Shown: positions 37,176 through 45,884, numbered from the stretch's first letter. The stretch is DNA of 64,000 nt from Lentzea guizhouensis (GCF_001701025.1 NZ_CP016793.1:1550001-1614000); one strand, 5' to 3'. Notes: generated by a model not told the origin, from the letters alone. Made by a program: numbers and translations.

Positions 37176-37634
37176 TCACCGGCTCGGAGGTGTGGCGGAA
37201 GCGTGCCCGGTGCTGTCGCTGTGTGGTGATCGTGGCCGCAGCAGGTGCAGGATCGCCGCCGGCCTGCTCGGGTGGATCGAGATCACCTGGTCGACGCCGG
37301 TGATCGACAGGGGTCGTGCGGTAGCCCGGCCACCGGCGACGACGGCGACACGGATGGCGTGGTCGGCGGCGGCGTGGTGCACGTCGAGCAGCATCGAGAT
37401 TCCCGCAGCGGCAAGGAACGTCACCGCGCTGAGGTCGATGAGCAGCGTGCCGGGCTGCGGGTCGAGGTAGCGCAGGAGGTGCGCGCGCACCTCGTGCACG
37501 GCGTCGAGGTCGATCTCGCCGGAGATCACCGCGATCGGTGTTCCCTGCTGCCGGGTCACGACCACCTCTGCCGCACCTGGCGCGTGTGCGGGTCGTATGT
37601 CGGCGGGGTGGTCGGGTTCGCCGTCCGTGGCCAT
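37176..37634 (-). CDS. STAS-domain anti-sigma factor antagonist
   Basis: A 152-residue protein starting at the ATG at 37634. Residues 25-125 form a STAS domain: TPIAVISGEIDLDAVHEVRA, then GTLLIDLSAVTFLAAAGISM and VVAGGRATARPLSITGVDQV. The phosphorylatable Ser/Thr of SpoIIAA-type antagonists would lie in FLAAAGISML, where Ala occupies the usual Ser, so control by phosphorylation is doubtful. It lies downstream of the histidine kinase on the same strand and belongs to a group of switch proteins (RsbW-like at 40.7 kb, STAS at 41.5 and 42.0 kb). Confidence 0.88.
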   Translation of the reverse strand: MATDGEPDHPADIRPAHAPGAAEVVVTRQQGTPIAVISGEIDLDAVHEVRAHLLRYLDPQPGTLLIDLSAVTFLAAAGISMLLDVHHAAADHAIRVAVVAGGRATARPLSITGVDQVISIHPSRPAAILHLLRPRSPHSDSTGHASATPPSR

Positions 37635-37767
37635 GGTGGCCTTTCGCCGTGCGCCGCCGGCAGGCTGCTCGACCTCGGACGCTAATGGTGTGCTCCACGC
37701 TGCTGCGCGTGTCTGCGATGCTACGCGCCGCTGACGTTCGTGCACGGCGTGATTGTCGATCGACTGC

Positions 37768-39279
37768 CTATTCGCTGAGCGCCGCCGCGGCGGCGTGGGC
37801 CTGCGGCAAGGTGAAGCGGATGCTCGTGCCGCTGGTGGTATTGGTGTCGAGCCAGATGCGGCCACCGTGGTACTCGACGATCTTACGGCACATCGCGAGC
37901 CCGATGCCGGTGCCGGTGTACTGGTCTTTGCCGTGCAGGCGTTTGAAGATGATGAAGATCTGCTCGGCGTACTGCGGCTCGATGCCAATACCATTGTCGC
38001 GCACCGAGAACACCCACATGTCGTCTTCACCTGCCTCGGCGTCGATGCGCACGTGCGGGGTCTGCTCGGTGCGGAACTTCACCGCGTTGCCGATCAGGTT
38101 TTGAAAGACCGCGGTGAGCAGCCGCGCCTCGCCCCGCACCTCAGGCAGCGGGCCAACCTCGACCTGGGCGCCGGTATTCTCCAGTGTTTCGGCGAGGTCG
38201 CGTTGTGCTTGGTTGACGAGGTCGTCGGCGGGGATGGTCACTTGTTTGTCGCGGTGGCGGCCGACCCTGCTGAAGGCGAGCAGGTCGTTGATCAGCTGTT
38301 GCATGCGTTTCGCGCCGTCTACGGCGAACTCGATGTACTGGTCGGCGCGTTCATCGAGCTGGCCGCCGTAGCGGCGCTGCAGCAGCTGGCAGAAGCTGGC
38401 GATCTTGCGCAGGGGTTCCTGCAGGTCGTGGGAGGCGACGTAGGCGAACTGCTCGAGCTCGGAGTTCGAGCGGCGCAGATCCTCCGTAGCGACGGCCATC
38501 GCGGCGCTGTGTTCGCGGGCTTGACCGAGCTCGCTGACGATGCGGGTGCGCATGGTGTCGACGTCACGGCCGAGGTCGCGCAGTTCAGCGGGACCGGTGG
38601 CGGTGATCGTGTGCGCGAAGTCGCCGCCGGCGACCTGCCCGACGTTGTGCCGCAGCCGGGTCAGCGGGCTCACGACGAACCTGCGCACCGCGGCGACGCA
38701 GCCCAGCACGGCGATCATCAGCACCGCCAGAGCGACAATGCAGGTGAGCGCCATCCTGGTCGCCGAGTCGTTGAGCGCGGTACGCCCGGCCGTGCGCTGC
38801 AGCGCCAGCTCGTCCTGCAGCGCTGACAACGCCGCGCGGACCGCGTCGAACCGCTGTTTGCCGATCGCGTCGTCCGGGACTGGCGTGCCGGTGCGGACCG
38901 CGGCGATCGCGGGGTCGGCGTACTGGCTGCGCCACGCGGACAGCGCCTCGTCGAGCGCGGCCACTCCCTTGGCGATCGTCGGGGTGTCCAGTGCGGCGAC
39001 ACTCGCCCGCGCGGCAGCTTGCCGGTCGCGCCCGTTGTTGTAGGGCTCGAGGAAGTCGGCGCTGCCACTGAGCACGTAACCGCGGACACCGTTTTCCTGG
39101 TCGATCAGGGCGGCGCCGAGTTGCTGAGCGCTGACCACCGCTGGACCGACCTCGTCGAGCAGCTGCGAGCGCGCCTGGCTGAGGTCGTCGATTGCGAGCA
39201 GTACCGCCGCGGTCGCCGCCAGCAGCACCGCGACCAGGGCAACCGAGATCCACACGGCCCACCGCCTCAACGACGGCAT
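37768..39279 (-). CDS. membrane sensor histidine kinase (CHASE3-HAMP-HisKA-HATPase)
   Basis: A 503-residue kinase. A TM helix near the N-terminus (WAVWISVALVAVLLAATAAV) is followed by a CHASE3-like extracellular domain with GAALIDQENGVRGYVLSGSA, a second TM (ALTCIVALAVLMIAVLGCVA), HAMP, the phospho-acceptor box FAYVASHDLQEPLRKIASF, and a HATPase domain (NLIGNAVKF N-box, VRDNGIGIEPQY, GTGIGLAMC). The ATG at 39279 was chosen because it puts the TM at the start; the longer frame adds an Arg-rich leader. No response regulator is adjacent, so it may signal through the neighbouring STAS/ANTAR proteins. Confidence 0.92.
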   Translation of the reverse strand: MPSLRRWAVWISVALVAVLLAATAAVLLAIDDLSQARSQLLDEVGPAVVSAQQLGAALIDQENGVRGYVLSGSADFLEPYNNGRDRQAAARASVAALDTPTIAKGVAALDEALSAWRSQYADPAIAAVRTGTPVPDDAIGKQRFDAVRAALSALQDELALQRTAGRTALNDSATRMALTCIVALAVLMIAVLGCVAAVRRFVVSPLTRLRHNVGQVAGGDFAHTITATGPAELRDLGRDVDTMRTRIVSELGQAREHSAAMAVATEDLRRSNSELEQFAYVASHDLQEPLRKIASFCQLLQRRYGGQLDERADQYIEFAVDGAKRMQQLINDLLAFSRVGRHRDKQVTIPADDLVNQAQRDLAETLENTGAQVEVGPLPEVRGEARLLTAVFQNLIGNAVKFRTEQTPHVRIDAEAGEDDMWVFSVRDNGIGIEPQYAEQIFIIFKRLHGKDQYTGTGIGLAMCRKIVEYHGGRIWLDTNTTSGTSIRFTLPQAHAAAAALSE

Positions 39280-39525
39280 GCCCGCTCCAGTCCCGGTAGT
39301 GCGACCTGCCTGCACAGCAACCTCCCCCAGCCAGGCGGAGAATGCCCGGTCTGCACGCCCACGATGCGATGAGCCGCGTAATCGTAGGGTCACCCTTGCG
39401 GCAGGCGCGCACTCGACCCGCAACGGCTCTGAACACCCGCCACGCCGCCGTTTCGCGCGATCACGCGTTCACCCCTTCGACGTGGCTGTGGTGCCCGGCT
39501 GACGCGACAGGCGAAGATCGACGGT

Positions 39526-39852
39526 GTGAAGCCGCGTGACAAACTCGACCCGGAGTCCGAGCTGCAGACCCTGCGCGACATCGCCGTGCACCGGCCGGTG
39601 ATCGAGCAGGCCAAGGGCATGGTGATGCTGAGCAACTCCGTCGACGAACACGCGGCGTTCACCACGCTCCGCGAGATCTCCCAGCGCACCAACACCAAGC
39701 TGTACGACGTTGCCGCGATCATCGTGGCCACCGGCAGCGACACCACCATCGACCTCGACGACGAGGCGGTCGCGGCTGTACTGGCCCAGGCGCGAGAGAC
39801 CGGGCTCGGCGGACCGTTCGACACCGGGAACATCGAGACCGACCAGTCCTAG
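39526..39852 (+). CDS. ANTAR-domain protein
   Basis: A 108-residue protein consisting mainly of an ANTAR RNA-binding domain: LRDIAVHRPVIEQAKGMVML, then EHAAFTTLREISQRTNTKLY. No sensor domain precedes it. It is divergent from the histidine kinase (247-base gap), a frequent arrangement in which a kinase controls an ANTAR antiterminator; no receiver domain is present, so any link must be indirect. It starts with GTG. Confidence 0.85.
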   Translation: MKPRDKLDPESELQTLRDIAVHRPVIEQAKGMVMLSNSVDEHAAFTTLREISQRTNTKLYDVAAIIVATGSDTTIDLDDEAVAAVLAQARETGLGGPFDTGNIETDQS

Positions 39853-40061
39853 CCTGCCCGTCGCAACCTGGTCCTGACCGGCTGCCGGATCGTCCAGCGC
39901 TCCGGCATACGCGAGGTCGGCGCGGTGCGCGTTGACCTGAACGGGGTCAGGCGCCGTCGTCGCGCTCGGCACACCACCGCGGCCTGGAATCGCACGGACT
40001 AGCGAACTTGCGTGACCGGGTGGGTGTCTTTCATACACGGTGACGGGGACAGGTTCGTAGG

Positions 40062-40805
40062 GTGCGAGACGTGGGACGCGAACAAGGCGACGGCGAGCCG
40101 TCAGAGCTGGGCATCGAGGTATTGCCCGTGGCGATGGCGAGCCTGCGCGCCGAGCTCGCCGAAGCTCGTGACCTGGCCCGTGAGCTGGCCGGGTTGACTT
40201 CCGAACAGGCCGACAGCTCGTGGTGTGATCAGCTCGAAGACGAGTATGACGACCTCGGCGCCGGGCACGCGGTGATGGCGCGGCAGCTGGCACGGTGGCG
40301 CCTGAGCCATTCGGATGCCGCGGGCCTGGACGAGCTCGTTGCGCTCGTGGCGGAGGTGGAACCCGTCCGCCAGGCGCTGCTGCGGCAGCTCTCACGGTTG
40401 CGCTGCGCGCGGGGTTTGAGTGGAACCCGCGTCCTGCCGGGTAGGCAGTCGGCGGCATTGATCCGCGACGAGCCACAGTGGACGTTCTCGGATCGTCCAG
40501 GGCACGGTCCGCGGGCTCTGCAGGTGTGGTGTGAGGACGACACCCATCTCGTTGCCGTGGTCGCGGCCGAATCGCCCGAAGGCGGCGTCCACACCACCGA
40601 CGTGAGCGACGCCGTCGCCGCGCGGCTGCGCGCCGAGTACCTGGGATGCGAGATCGAGCTGTTCGTGTGGACGCCGGGCTCGCAGCTCGACGGCGGGGAC
40701 TTCTTCGAACGCGAGAAGTCACTCGGAGCCGAGCAGCTGTTCACCCATGACCTGATCGACCGGCTTGGGGCCGCCCGGTACTACCGTTGCCTCTGCCAGA
40801 TCTGA
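40062..40805 (+). CDS. hypothetical protein
   Basis: A 247-residue protein from a GTG start. The first half is helical and charged (SLRAELAEARDLARELAGLT, then EVEPVRQALLRQLSRLRCAR). The second half has HLVAVVAAESPEGGVHTTDV and GCEIELFVWTPGSQLDGGDF. No domain recognised. Its 3' end overlaps the convergent RsbW-like gene by 87 bases, which leaves one of the two ends uncertain. Confidence 0.55.
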   Translation: MRDVGREQGDGEPSELGIEVLPVAMASLRAELAEARDLARELAGLTSEQADSSWCDQLEDEYDDLGAGHAVMARQLARWRLSHSDAAGLDELVALVAEVEPVRQALLRQLSRLRCARGLSGTRVLPGRQSAALIRDEPQWTFSDRPGHGPRALQVWCEDDTHLVAVVAAESPEGGVHTTDVSDAVAARLRAEYLGCEIELFVWTPGSQLDGGDFFEREKSLGAEQLFTHDLIDRLGAARYYRCLCQI

Positions 40806-41273
40806 CCAACCGTTGCGTGGCACGGCTCGGCCGGGGTGGGTAGCGGTGTGTTCAGCAGGCTGAGCGAAGCGGAACTCGGCCCATACCGTCTTGAACCCGT
40901 CACCGGGTGCGATGCCCCAGGTTGTGGCCAGCTGGTCGACCAGCAGCATCCCCCGTCCGCGGAACTCTCCTAGGCGGGACTTGCCCAGTACCGGCAGCTC
41001 TGGTGCGGTGTCGTCGACCTCGCAGCGCACCACGCACGGCGCCGGCGTGACGAGCAACCGCATCCAGCGAGCACTGCAGCCGTGGTCGAACGCGTTGCTG
41101 ACCAGCTCGGTGATCACCAGCAGGACGTCGTCGAGGTCGTCATCGGACAGCCCGGCCAGCGCCAGGCGCGTCAGAGCGCGGATTCCGGCAACGTTGTGCT
41201 CGTATTCGTCGAGGTCGACGCTGCGCGAGCGCGGTTTGTCACCGACATGGCTGGCAGACGACACAGGCCCCAC
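40719..41273 (-). CDS. RsbW-type anti-sigma factor / ATP-binding protein
   Basis: A 184-residue GHKL ATPase of the HATPase_c_2 type: N-box ELVSNAFDHG, D-box region VRCEVDDTAPELP and G-box GRGMLLVDQLATTWGI. Related proteins bind a sigma factor or phosphorylate STAS antagonists; three STAS proteins lie within 4 kb. The C-terminal 45 residues beyond the domain overlap the convergent gene and may be extra. Confidence 0.85.
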   Translation of the reverse strand: MGPVSSASHVGDKPRSRSVDLDEYEHNVAGIRALTRLALAGLSDDDLDDVLLVITELVSNAFDHGCSARWMRLLVTPAPCVVRCEVDDTAPELPVLGKSRLGEFRGRGMLLVDQLATTWGIAPGDGFKTVWAEFRFAQPAEHTATHPGRAVPRNGWSDLAEATVVPGGPKPVDQVMGEQLLGSE

Positions 41274-41468
41274 ATCCTCGTTCTCGGCGGCGCGTGTTCG
41301 GCGGTGCGACCGCCTCCCCTCGAAGTACCCCCACAGAGTGATCCATTCATCGGCATCTCACCAGAGCGTGGCCGCGACGCTCCCCCCGATGGTGACGTTC
41401 AGGTTCGCGGTTGAGAGACCTGCCCGGGGCGTCGTAACGTCGACGTGACGTGATGATCAGTTCGAGGC

Positions 41469-41879
41469 GTGGCAATGGTCGGCAGTAAGGCCGCGATGTC
41501 GACGCGAGGAGCACAGGTGACAACCGGCGGCACCGTGGCAGAAGTGCGGACCACCGATCACGACGGGGTGCTGGTCGCGGTCGTCACGGGCGAGCTGGAC
41601 CCGGTGTTCGTCGACGCGGTGGAAACCAAGCTCTTCGAGCACATCGCCGCCCGCCTGGCGGGGGTCGTGGCCGAGCTGGCCGTGAGATTCCTGGGATCGG
41701 CCGGGCTGTCGATGCTGCTGGAGGTATATGGCAAAGCCCAGCACGATGGCGTCGGATTCGCCATCGTCGCGACCGGAGCCGCCTCGCTGCGGCCCCTGCA
41801 GGCCACCGGGTTGAACCACGTACTGCCGGTGTCCCCCAACCTCGACAACGCCATCGCGTCGGTTCGCCTCCACCCCTGA
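41469..41879 (+). CDS. STAS-domain anti-sigma factor antagonist
   Basis: Up to 136 residues (GTG 41469; ATG 41496 is the alternative start). The STAS domain spans residues 30-130: VLVAVVTGELDPVFVDAVET, then GVVAELAVRFLGSAGLSMLL with the conserved Ser of the phosphorylation loop (FLGSAGLS), and RPLQATGLNHVLPV. It is probably phosphorylated and dephosphorylated in a partner switch with the RsbW-like kinase encoded divergently. Confidence 0.88.
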   Translation: MAMVGSKAAMSTRGAQVTTGGTVAEVRTTDHDGVLVAVVTGELDPVFVDAVETKLFEHIAARLAGVVAELAVRFLGSAGLSMLLEVYGKAQHDGVGFAIVATGAASLRPLQATGLNHVLPVSPNLDNAIASVRLHP

Positions 41880-41971
41880 TTCGCCCGCATCCCCGCGATA
41901 CGCGACGCTGTCGTCATGATCTCGGCAGCCTGCGCCCAGCAGCACGCACCCCGGCAGGAAGAACGGCGACG

Positions 41972-42379
41972 ATGACCGCGTACAGACGACGCCCGCCCTT
42001 CTCGGTCCTGGCCAGCTACGGTGAATCCGTGCCGGTGATCACGGTCGCGGGCGAAGTCGACCTGAGCACCGCCGACCTCGTCTGGAACGAGGTCCACGCC
42101 CAACTCGCCGCGAGACCAGGCGTGCTCGTCCTCGACCTGAGCAAGGTCGACTTCATCGGCTCAGCCGGCCTGCACGTGCTCATTCACAGCCACACCGAAG
42201 CCACCGGCAACGGCACAAGACTCGCGCTCGTTGCGCCCGAACAGAGCTTCACAGCCTGGGTATTCGCCGCCGCCGGCGTGAATCAGATGTTCGACCTTCA
42301 CCGGGATCTGTCCAGCGCGCTGCCCGCCCCCGCAGACCCGCCAGCGGGCGCGACACCGATTCCGTCGGCCACCAGTTGA
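41972..42379 (+). CDS. STAS-domain anti-sigma factor antagonist
   Basis: A 135-residue SpoIIAA-like protein: VPVITVAGEVDLSTADLVWN, then GVLVLDLSKVDFIGSAGLHV carrying the conserved Ser in FIGSAGL, and WVFAAAGVNQMFDLHRDLSS. A Pro/Ala-rich tail follows. Located 93 bases after the previous STAS gene in the same direction; the pair could give the RsbW-like protein two alternative partners. Confidence 0.9.
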   Translation: MTAYRRRPPFSVLASYGESVPVITVAGEVDLSTADLVWNEVHAQLAARPGVLVLDLSKVDFIGSAGLHVLIHSHTEATGNGTRLALVAPEQSFTAWVFAAAGVNQMFDLHRDLSSALPAPADPPAGATPIPSATS

Positions 42380-42520
42380 GTTCGTGCTGCGGTCAAGATT
42401 CACTACGGCTGTCACCGCAGCCGCGCCGCACACCGGCAACCTCATGAAGATCAAGAGGCCTACCCCGGTGGCGGGCGTGGTCGCGCACCACCACCGGAGC
42501 CGCCTCAAGCCACCCATGCG

Positions 42521-42745
42521 TTACTTGGCGGAGTTCTCCAGGGCGACCAGCGCCGCGGCGAGCGTGAAGTACTTGCTGGAGCCGAGATCGCGGACGGTCT
42601 TGATGCCGAAGGCGGCGTTCAGCTTCTCCGCATCGCCTTCGCTGACCCCGGCCAGCGCGGCGACGGGCGCGTCCAAGACCTCGGACACGGTCAGGCCCTC
42701 GTAGGCCTTGTCGAGCTGCTTGTCCAAGTTCGCCGAAATAGCCAC
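42521..42745 (-). CDS. small helix-hairpin-helix-like protein
   Basis: A 74-residue protein: LDKAYEGLTVSEVLDAPVAA, then LAGVSEGDAEKLNAAFGIKT and VRDLGSSKYFTLAAAL. The GVSEGDAEKL segment resembles helix-hairpin-helix motifs seen in nucleic-acid-binding and protein-binding modules. GAAGGGACACC precedes the ATG. Convergent with the STAS gene. Function unknown. Confidence 0.7.
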   Translation of the reverse strand: MAISANLDKQLDKAYEGLTVSEVLDAPVAALAGVSEGDAEKLNAAFGIKTVRDLGSSKYFTLAAALVALENSAK

Positions 42746-42883
42746 CAGTGGTGTCCCTTCAAGGATTAGTCGATCATGAACGCTGCCACTCTATCGAGAG
42801 TTTCGTCCGATTGTTCCGTCAGAGGACTTTGATCGCCCGATCGCCGATGGTTGGACGAAACCGCGCCGGGCAACATCACCGGC

Positions 42884-43627
42884 ATGGCATCGGCTGTGCT
42901 GGCTAGGTGCGTGTGGACACAGATCGTGGTGACGGCGCTGGTCGTGGTGTCCGTCGGCGGCTGCCAATGGCCACGCGACGCCGACGGGACCCTGGACCGG
43001 GTACGCGACGGCACGATCCGCGTCGGGGTTGCCCACCATCCGCCGTGGACGATCGCGCACGACAGCCGGAATCCGGATCAGGCACCAGGCGGTGCCGAGA
43101 CGGCCCTGGTGCAACGCCTGGCCGACAGGCTCGGCGCGCGCGTGCAGTGGGTGCCCGGCGGCGAGGCCGAACTCATGGTCGCGCTGTCCGAACGCAGCCT
43201 CGACCTCGTCATCGCAGGACTGGACACCGAATCACCCTGGGAACAGGAAGTCGCCCTGACCACCGACTACCTCACCACCGACATGGTCATCGCCGTACCC
43301 GCAGGAGCACCGGCCGACATCGCCGGGCAACGGGTGCTGGTGCGAGACGGCAGCGCCGAAGCCGCGCTGCTGTCCGACCACGACGCAACCGCCGTCCCCA
43401 TCGCCGAAGTCCCCGAACGTCCCGACAGTGCCGCGGTCCTCCCCGACTGGCTGGTCGATGCCGCCGGACTGGCCGACTCCGGCACCCACCTCTCCAGCAC
43501 CGACCACGTCATGGCCGTGCCGACAGGCGAGAACGCCTGGCAAAGCACAGTCGAGCGGTTCCTGCTGGAGCTGGACCCCGACGAGGTGCACCGCTTGCTG
43601 CTCGACACCCACCGCGCGGGGGCATGA
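42884..43627 (+). CDS. solute-binding lipoprotein (family 3 type)
   Basis: A 247-residue exported lipoprotein: the N-terminus has a hydrophobic signal (IVVTALVVVSVGGC) ending in a lipobox-like VGGC. The mature part is a periplasmic-binding-protein fold: TIRVGVAHHPPWTI, then AETALVQRLADRLGARVQWV and SLDLVIAGLDTESPWEQEVA. Typical family 3 proteins bind amino acids for ABC importers; here no permease or ATPase is next to it. The following CDF transporter starts one base after the stop, so the pair is probably co-expressed and the ligand may be related to metal handling. Confidence 0.8.
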   Translation: MASAVLARCVWTQIVVTALVVVSVGGCQWPRDADGTLDRVRDGTIRVGVAHHPPWTIAHDSRNPDQAPGGAETALVQRLADRLGARVQWVPGGEAELMVALSERSLDLVIAGLDTESPWEQEVALTTDYLTTDMVIAVPAGAPADIAGQRVLVRDGSAEAALLSDHDATAVPIAEVPERPDSAAVLPDWLVDAAGLADSGTHLSSTDHVMAVPTGENAWQSTVERFLLELDPDEVHRLLLDTHRAGA

Positions 43628-43628
43628 C

Positions 43629-44579
43629 ATGGCCGCGATCCACGACACCTTCGAGTTGCCGCCCGACAAAGCGGCATTGCACCGCCGCGCCGTGCACCTG
43701 GAATGGTGGACGGTCGCGTTCTTCGTCGTGGCCATCACCGCGCTGGCCGTCGTCCTCGGCCAGTCCCAGGCCATGAAGGCGGCCTGGGTGGAGGACATCC
43801 TCGCCCTCGCACCGCCCATCGCGTTCCTCATCGCTGATCGCTTCCGCAACCGGCCTGTCGACGACGAACACCCCTACGGGCATCACCGCTCGGTAGCCAT
43901 CGCCTTCCTGGCCTCCGCCCTGGCACTGCTGGTACTCGGCGGCTACATCCTCATCGAGTCCGTGCTGCGACTCGTGCAGGGCGAACGCCCGCCGATCGGG
44001 TTGATCGAGGTCTTCGGCCACACCCTGTGGCTGGGCTGGCCGATGATCGCCGTCCTGCTGGCCACCATGGTCCCCGCGATCCTGCTCGGCCGCGCCAAAA
44101 CGAAACTGGCCGCACAACTGCACGACAAAGTCCTCTACGCCGACGCGGAGATGAACCGCGCGGACTGGCTCACCGCCGGCGCCGCCGTCCTCGGAATCCT
44201 CGGCATCGGCGCCGGACTGTGGTGGGCCGACGCCGTCGCCGCGATCATCATCTCCGCCGACATCGTCCGCGACGGCCTGCGCACCACCCGCACCGCCGTC
44301 GCCGACCTCATGGACCGCCAGCCCCGCACCGTCACCGACAACCAACCGCACCCCCTGCCCGCCCAGCTCACCGAACTCGCCCTCAGCCAACCCTGGGTCA
44401 CCGACGCCTGGATCCGGCTACGCGAGGAAGGGCACGTCTTCGTCGGCGAGGTGCTCATCGTGCCCAAGTCCGGCACCGACGACCTCGTCGAAAAACTCGA
44501 CCGGCTCAGCCACCTGCTGCGCGACGCAGACTGGCGCATGCACGACATCGCCGTGATGCCCGTACTCGAGATCCACTGA
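43629..44579 (+). CDS. cation diffusion facilitator (CDF) family transporter
   Basis: A 316-residue membrane protein with six TM segments in the CDF layout: TVAFFVVAITALAVVLG, WVEDILALAPPIAFLIADRF with acidic metal-site residues, HPYGHHRSVAIAFLASALAL (the conserved HPyGhgr motif), LVLGGYILIESVLRL, WPMIAVLLATMVPAILLGRA, and DWLTAGAAVLGILGIGAGLW. A C-terminal cytoplasmic domain follows (WIRLREEGHVFVGEVLIVPK). It exports divalent metal ions against protons. It is transcribed with the solute-binding lipoprotein. Confidence 0.93.
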   Translation: MAAIHDTFELPPDKAALHRRAVHLEWWTVAFFVVAITALAVVLGQSQAMKAAWVEDILALAPPIAFLIADRFRNRPVDDEHPYGHHRSVAIAFLASALALLVLGGYILIESVLRLVQGERPPIGLIEVFGHTLWLGWPMIAVLLATMVPAILLGRAKTKLAAQLHDKVLYADAEMNRADWLTAGAAVLGILGIGAGLWWADAVAAIIISADIVRDGLRTTRTAVADLMDRQPRTVTDNQPHPLPAQLTELALSQPWVTDAWIRLREEGHVFVGEVLIVPKSGTDDLVEKLDRLSHLLRDADWRMHDIAVMPVLEIH

Positions 44580-44706
44580 TGACCGCCATGGAACCAGCAT
44601 TCCCACCGGCTGCAGTCGTAGGCACAGCAGAGGAATCGGGACCAGTACCAAGCTGATGTGGACCGTCGCCGACGTTCACGACCGTGCGGTCTTGCTGCTC
44701 GGCTTG

Positions 44707-44911
44707 GTCTGGGGACGGGCCAGGCAACCCATCCCCAGACCGCTACTCGGGCATAGATAGGCCGAACGATGACTCCACCACCAGGCTGCCAGAACAAAAA
44801 CGCTGGTCAGCCTCGTTCCCATCCTTTGGTACTCCCGCCCGAGGTCCGGGCCAGGGCGGCGGCGCATATCGAGATCACCAACCGCCAGCGAAAATGCCGC
44901 CGCCATTGGCC
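44707..44911 (+). repeat. composite repeat element copy 2, no tandem units
   Basis: Opening hairpin 44707-44740 (GTCTGGGGACGGG against CCCATCCCCAGAC), conserved core with GACTCCACCACCAGGCTGCC and CCATCCTTTGGTACTCCCG, then a single CCCGAGGTCCGGGCC junction in place of an array, then the closing hairpin (44849-44863 with 44896-44911). It shows what the element looks like with zero units. Confidence 0.85.
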
Positions 44912-44974
44912 TCAACAAGGACCTGCTTGCGGGAGCTTTAGCTCCATCGAGTCGGTTTCTTCTGGTTGAGACCA

Positions 44975-45019
44975 CCGGAAGGGGTATCGACCGGCCACGC
45001 CGATCGATACCCCTTCCGG
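44975..45019 (-). terminator. hairpin at the end of the third immunity-like cassette
   Basis: A 16-bp perfect stem: CCGGAAGGGGTATCGA (44975-44990) against TCGATACCCCTTCCGG (45004-45019). It lies 8 bases after the stop of the leftward 54-residue gene. Confidence 0.7.
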
Positions 45020-45026
45020 TCTTGCA

Positions 45027-45191
45027 TCAGCGGTGGCGCAGCGACTGCTTCAGCACGTACACGCCCGCCAGACATGCGCCGAGGAACAACACGATCGGCA
45101 CGACCAGCGGCCATTCGAGCAACAGGGCGACCACTCCAGCGGCGCTCGTCAGGAACATGGCCACCATGCCGTTACGAATCCTCGGATCCAT
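45027..45191 (-). CDS. small two-TM membrane protein, candidate immunity protein 3
   Basis: A 54-residue protein from the ATG at 45191, with GAGGAG upstream at good spacing; the longer frame has no RBS. Two hydrophobic segments (MVAMFLTSAAGVVALLLEW and LVVPIVLFLGACLAGVYVL) make a helical hairpin in the membrane. It lies 19 bases after an orphan frame resembling an Rhs tip and before a hairpin. Small membrane proteins of this kind commonly protect against membrane-active toxins, hence the candidate role. Confidence 0.6.
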   Translation of the reverse strand: MDPRIRNGMVAMFLTSAAGVVALLLEWPLVVPIVLFLGACLAGVYVLKQSLRHR

Positions 45192-45210
45192 CTCACTCCT
45201 CGAGGTCGGA

Positions 45211-45470
45211 TCAGATGAGCGTGCTTGTCCCCTTATCAACAACGCCTCTGCTGGCACCGCCGACCGTGCCGCGGATCATGACTTGACGGATCTTGTCCTG
45301 GTCGCCCTTGCGGATCGCGGCGCCCGCTCCTCCACTTGGAGCGCCGAACGCCGCTCCAACGATGGCAGAGCCGATCCCTGCCAGGCCCCGGCCGACGTGG
45401 AGAAGAAGGTCGACGCGCAGCTCGACGCGATCGAGGCTGCACGCCGAGCCTGGCCAGTGTGATCTGGTCC
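45211..45470 (-). pseudogene. orphan Rhs-tip-like fragment 3
   Basis: A leftward frame without its own good start that encodes a Gly/Ala-rich hydrophobic stretch (GLAGIGSAIVGAAFGAPSGG, then IRGTVGGASRGVVDKGTSTL). Its composition resembles the C-terminal tip of the intact Rhs protein, and it is followed by a small membrane-protein gene in the same way. It is probably a displaced toxin tip. Confidence 0.45.
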
Positions 45471-45477
45471 AAGCCCA

Positions 45478-45510
45478 AACAGGTCTGGACCCGATCAGTC
45501 CAGACCTGTT
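45478..45510 (-). terminator. hairpin after the second immunity-like cassette
   Basis: A 13-bp perfect stem: AACAGGTCTGGAC (45478-45490) against GTCCAGACCTGTT (45498-45510), loop of 7. It lies 75 bases after the leftward 69-residue gene. Confidence 0.65.
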
Positions 45511-45584
45511 CACGGCATTCAAGGCTATATGTGTTGTCCGACCTCACCGCACCAGTCGTCGGCTCGCACCACAGTGTTCGAGAG

Positions 45585-45794
45585 TTACTCGACTCGGTCG
45601 GGATTGGATGGGTGGCGGCGCCACCAACCCAGCAGCGCCGCCAGGATCAGCGAGCCGCCCAGTGCTCCTACGGCCGCACCCATCCACGGAACCTCGTCGT
45701 GCAGCAGGACGGTGGCCACAGCGAGCGCGATATAGATCGCACAGGTGATAATCCAGAAGCGCACCTGCGGGGACTTGGTCGTGCGGTTGAGCAT
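45585..45794 (-). CDS. small two-TM membrane protein, candidate immunity protein 2
   Basis: A 69-residue protein with two hydrophobic segments (FWIITCAIYIALAVATVLLH and MGAAVGALGGSLILAALLGW). Its ATG overlaps the stop of an orphan frame as TTCTGATG, exactly like the junction between the Rhs gene and candidate immunity protein 1. A hairpin follows it. Role as toxin immunity is inferred from layout. Confidence 0.65.
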   Translation of the reverse strand: MLNRTTKSPQVRFWIITCAIYIALAVATVLLHDEVPWMGAAVGALGGSLILAALLGWWRRHPSNPDRVE

Positions 45795-45884
45795 CAGAAG
45801 GGTCCCTTCAGCCCTGAGACGAACTTCGGGTCACCGGTGAAGGACCTCAGCCATCGGGCCTCGAAGGTGAATCCGGGCCGACCT
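45792..45884 (-). pseudogene. orphan Rhs-tip-like fragment 2
   Basis: A 30-codon open frame bounded by a TAA (45885-45887) with no start, encoding FTFEARWLRSFTGDPKFVSG and ending LKGPF at a TGA that overlaps the next ATG. It looks like the last piece of a displaced toxin tip that kept its coupling to its immunity gene. Confidence 0.45.

Noticed and set aside
37753..38826. A 357-codon frame opposite the histidine kinase
   Set aside because: It lies wholly antisense to a kinase with complete catalytic boxes and shows no domain of its own.
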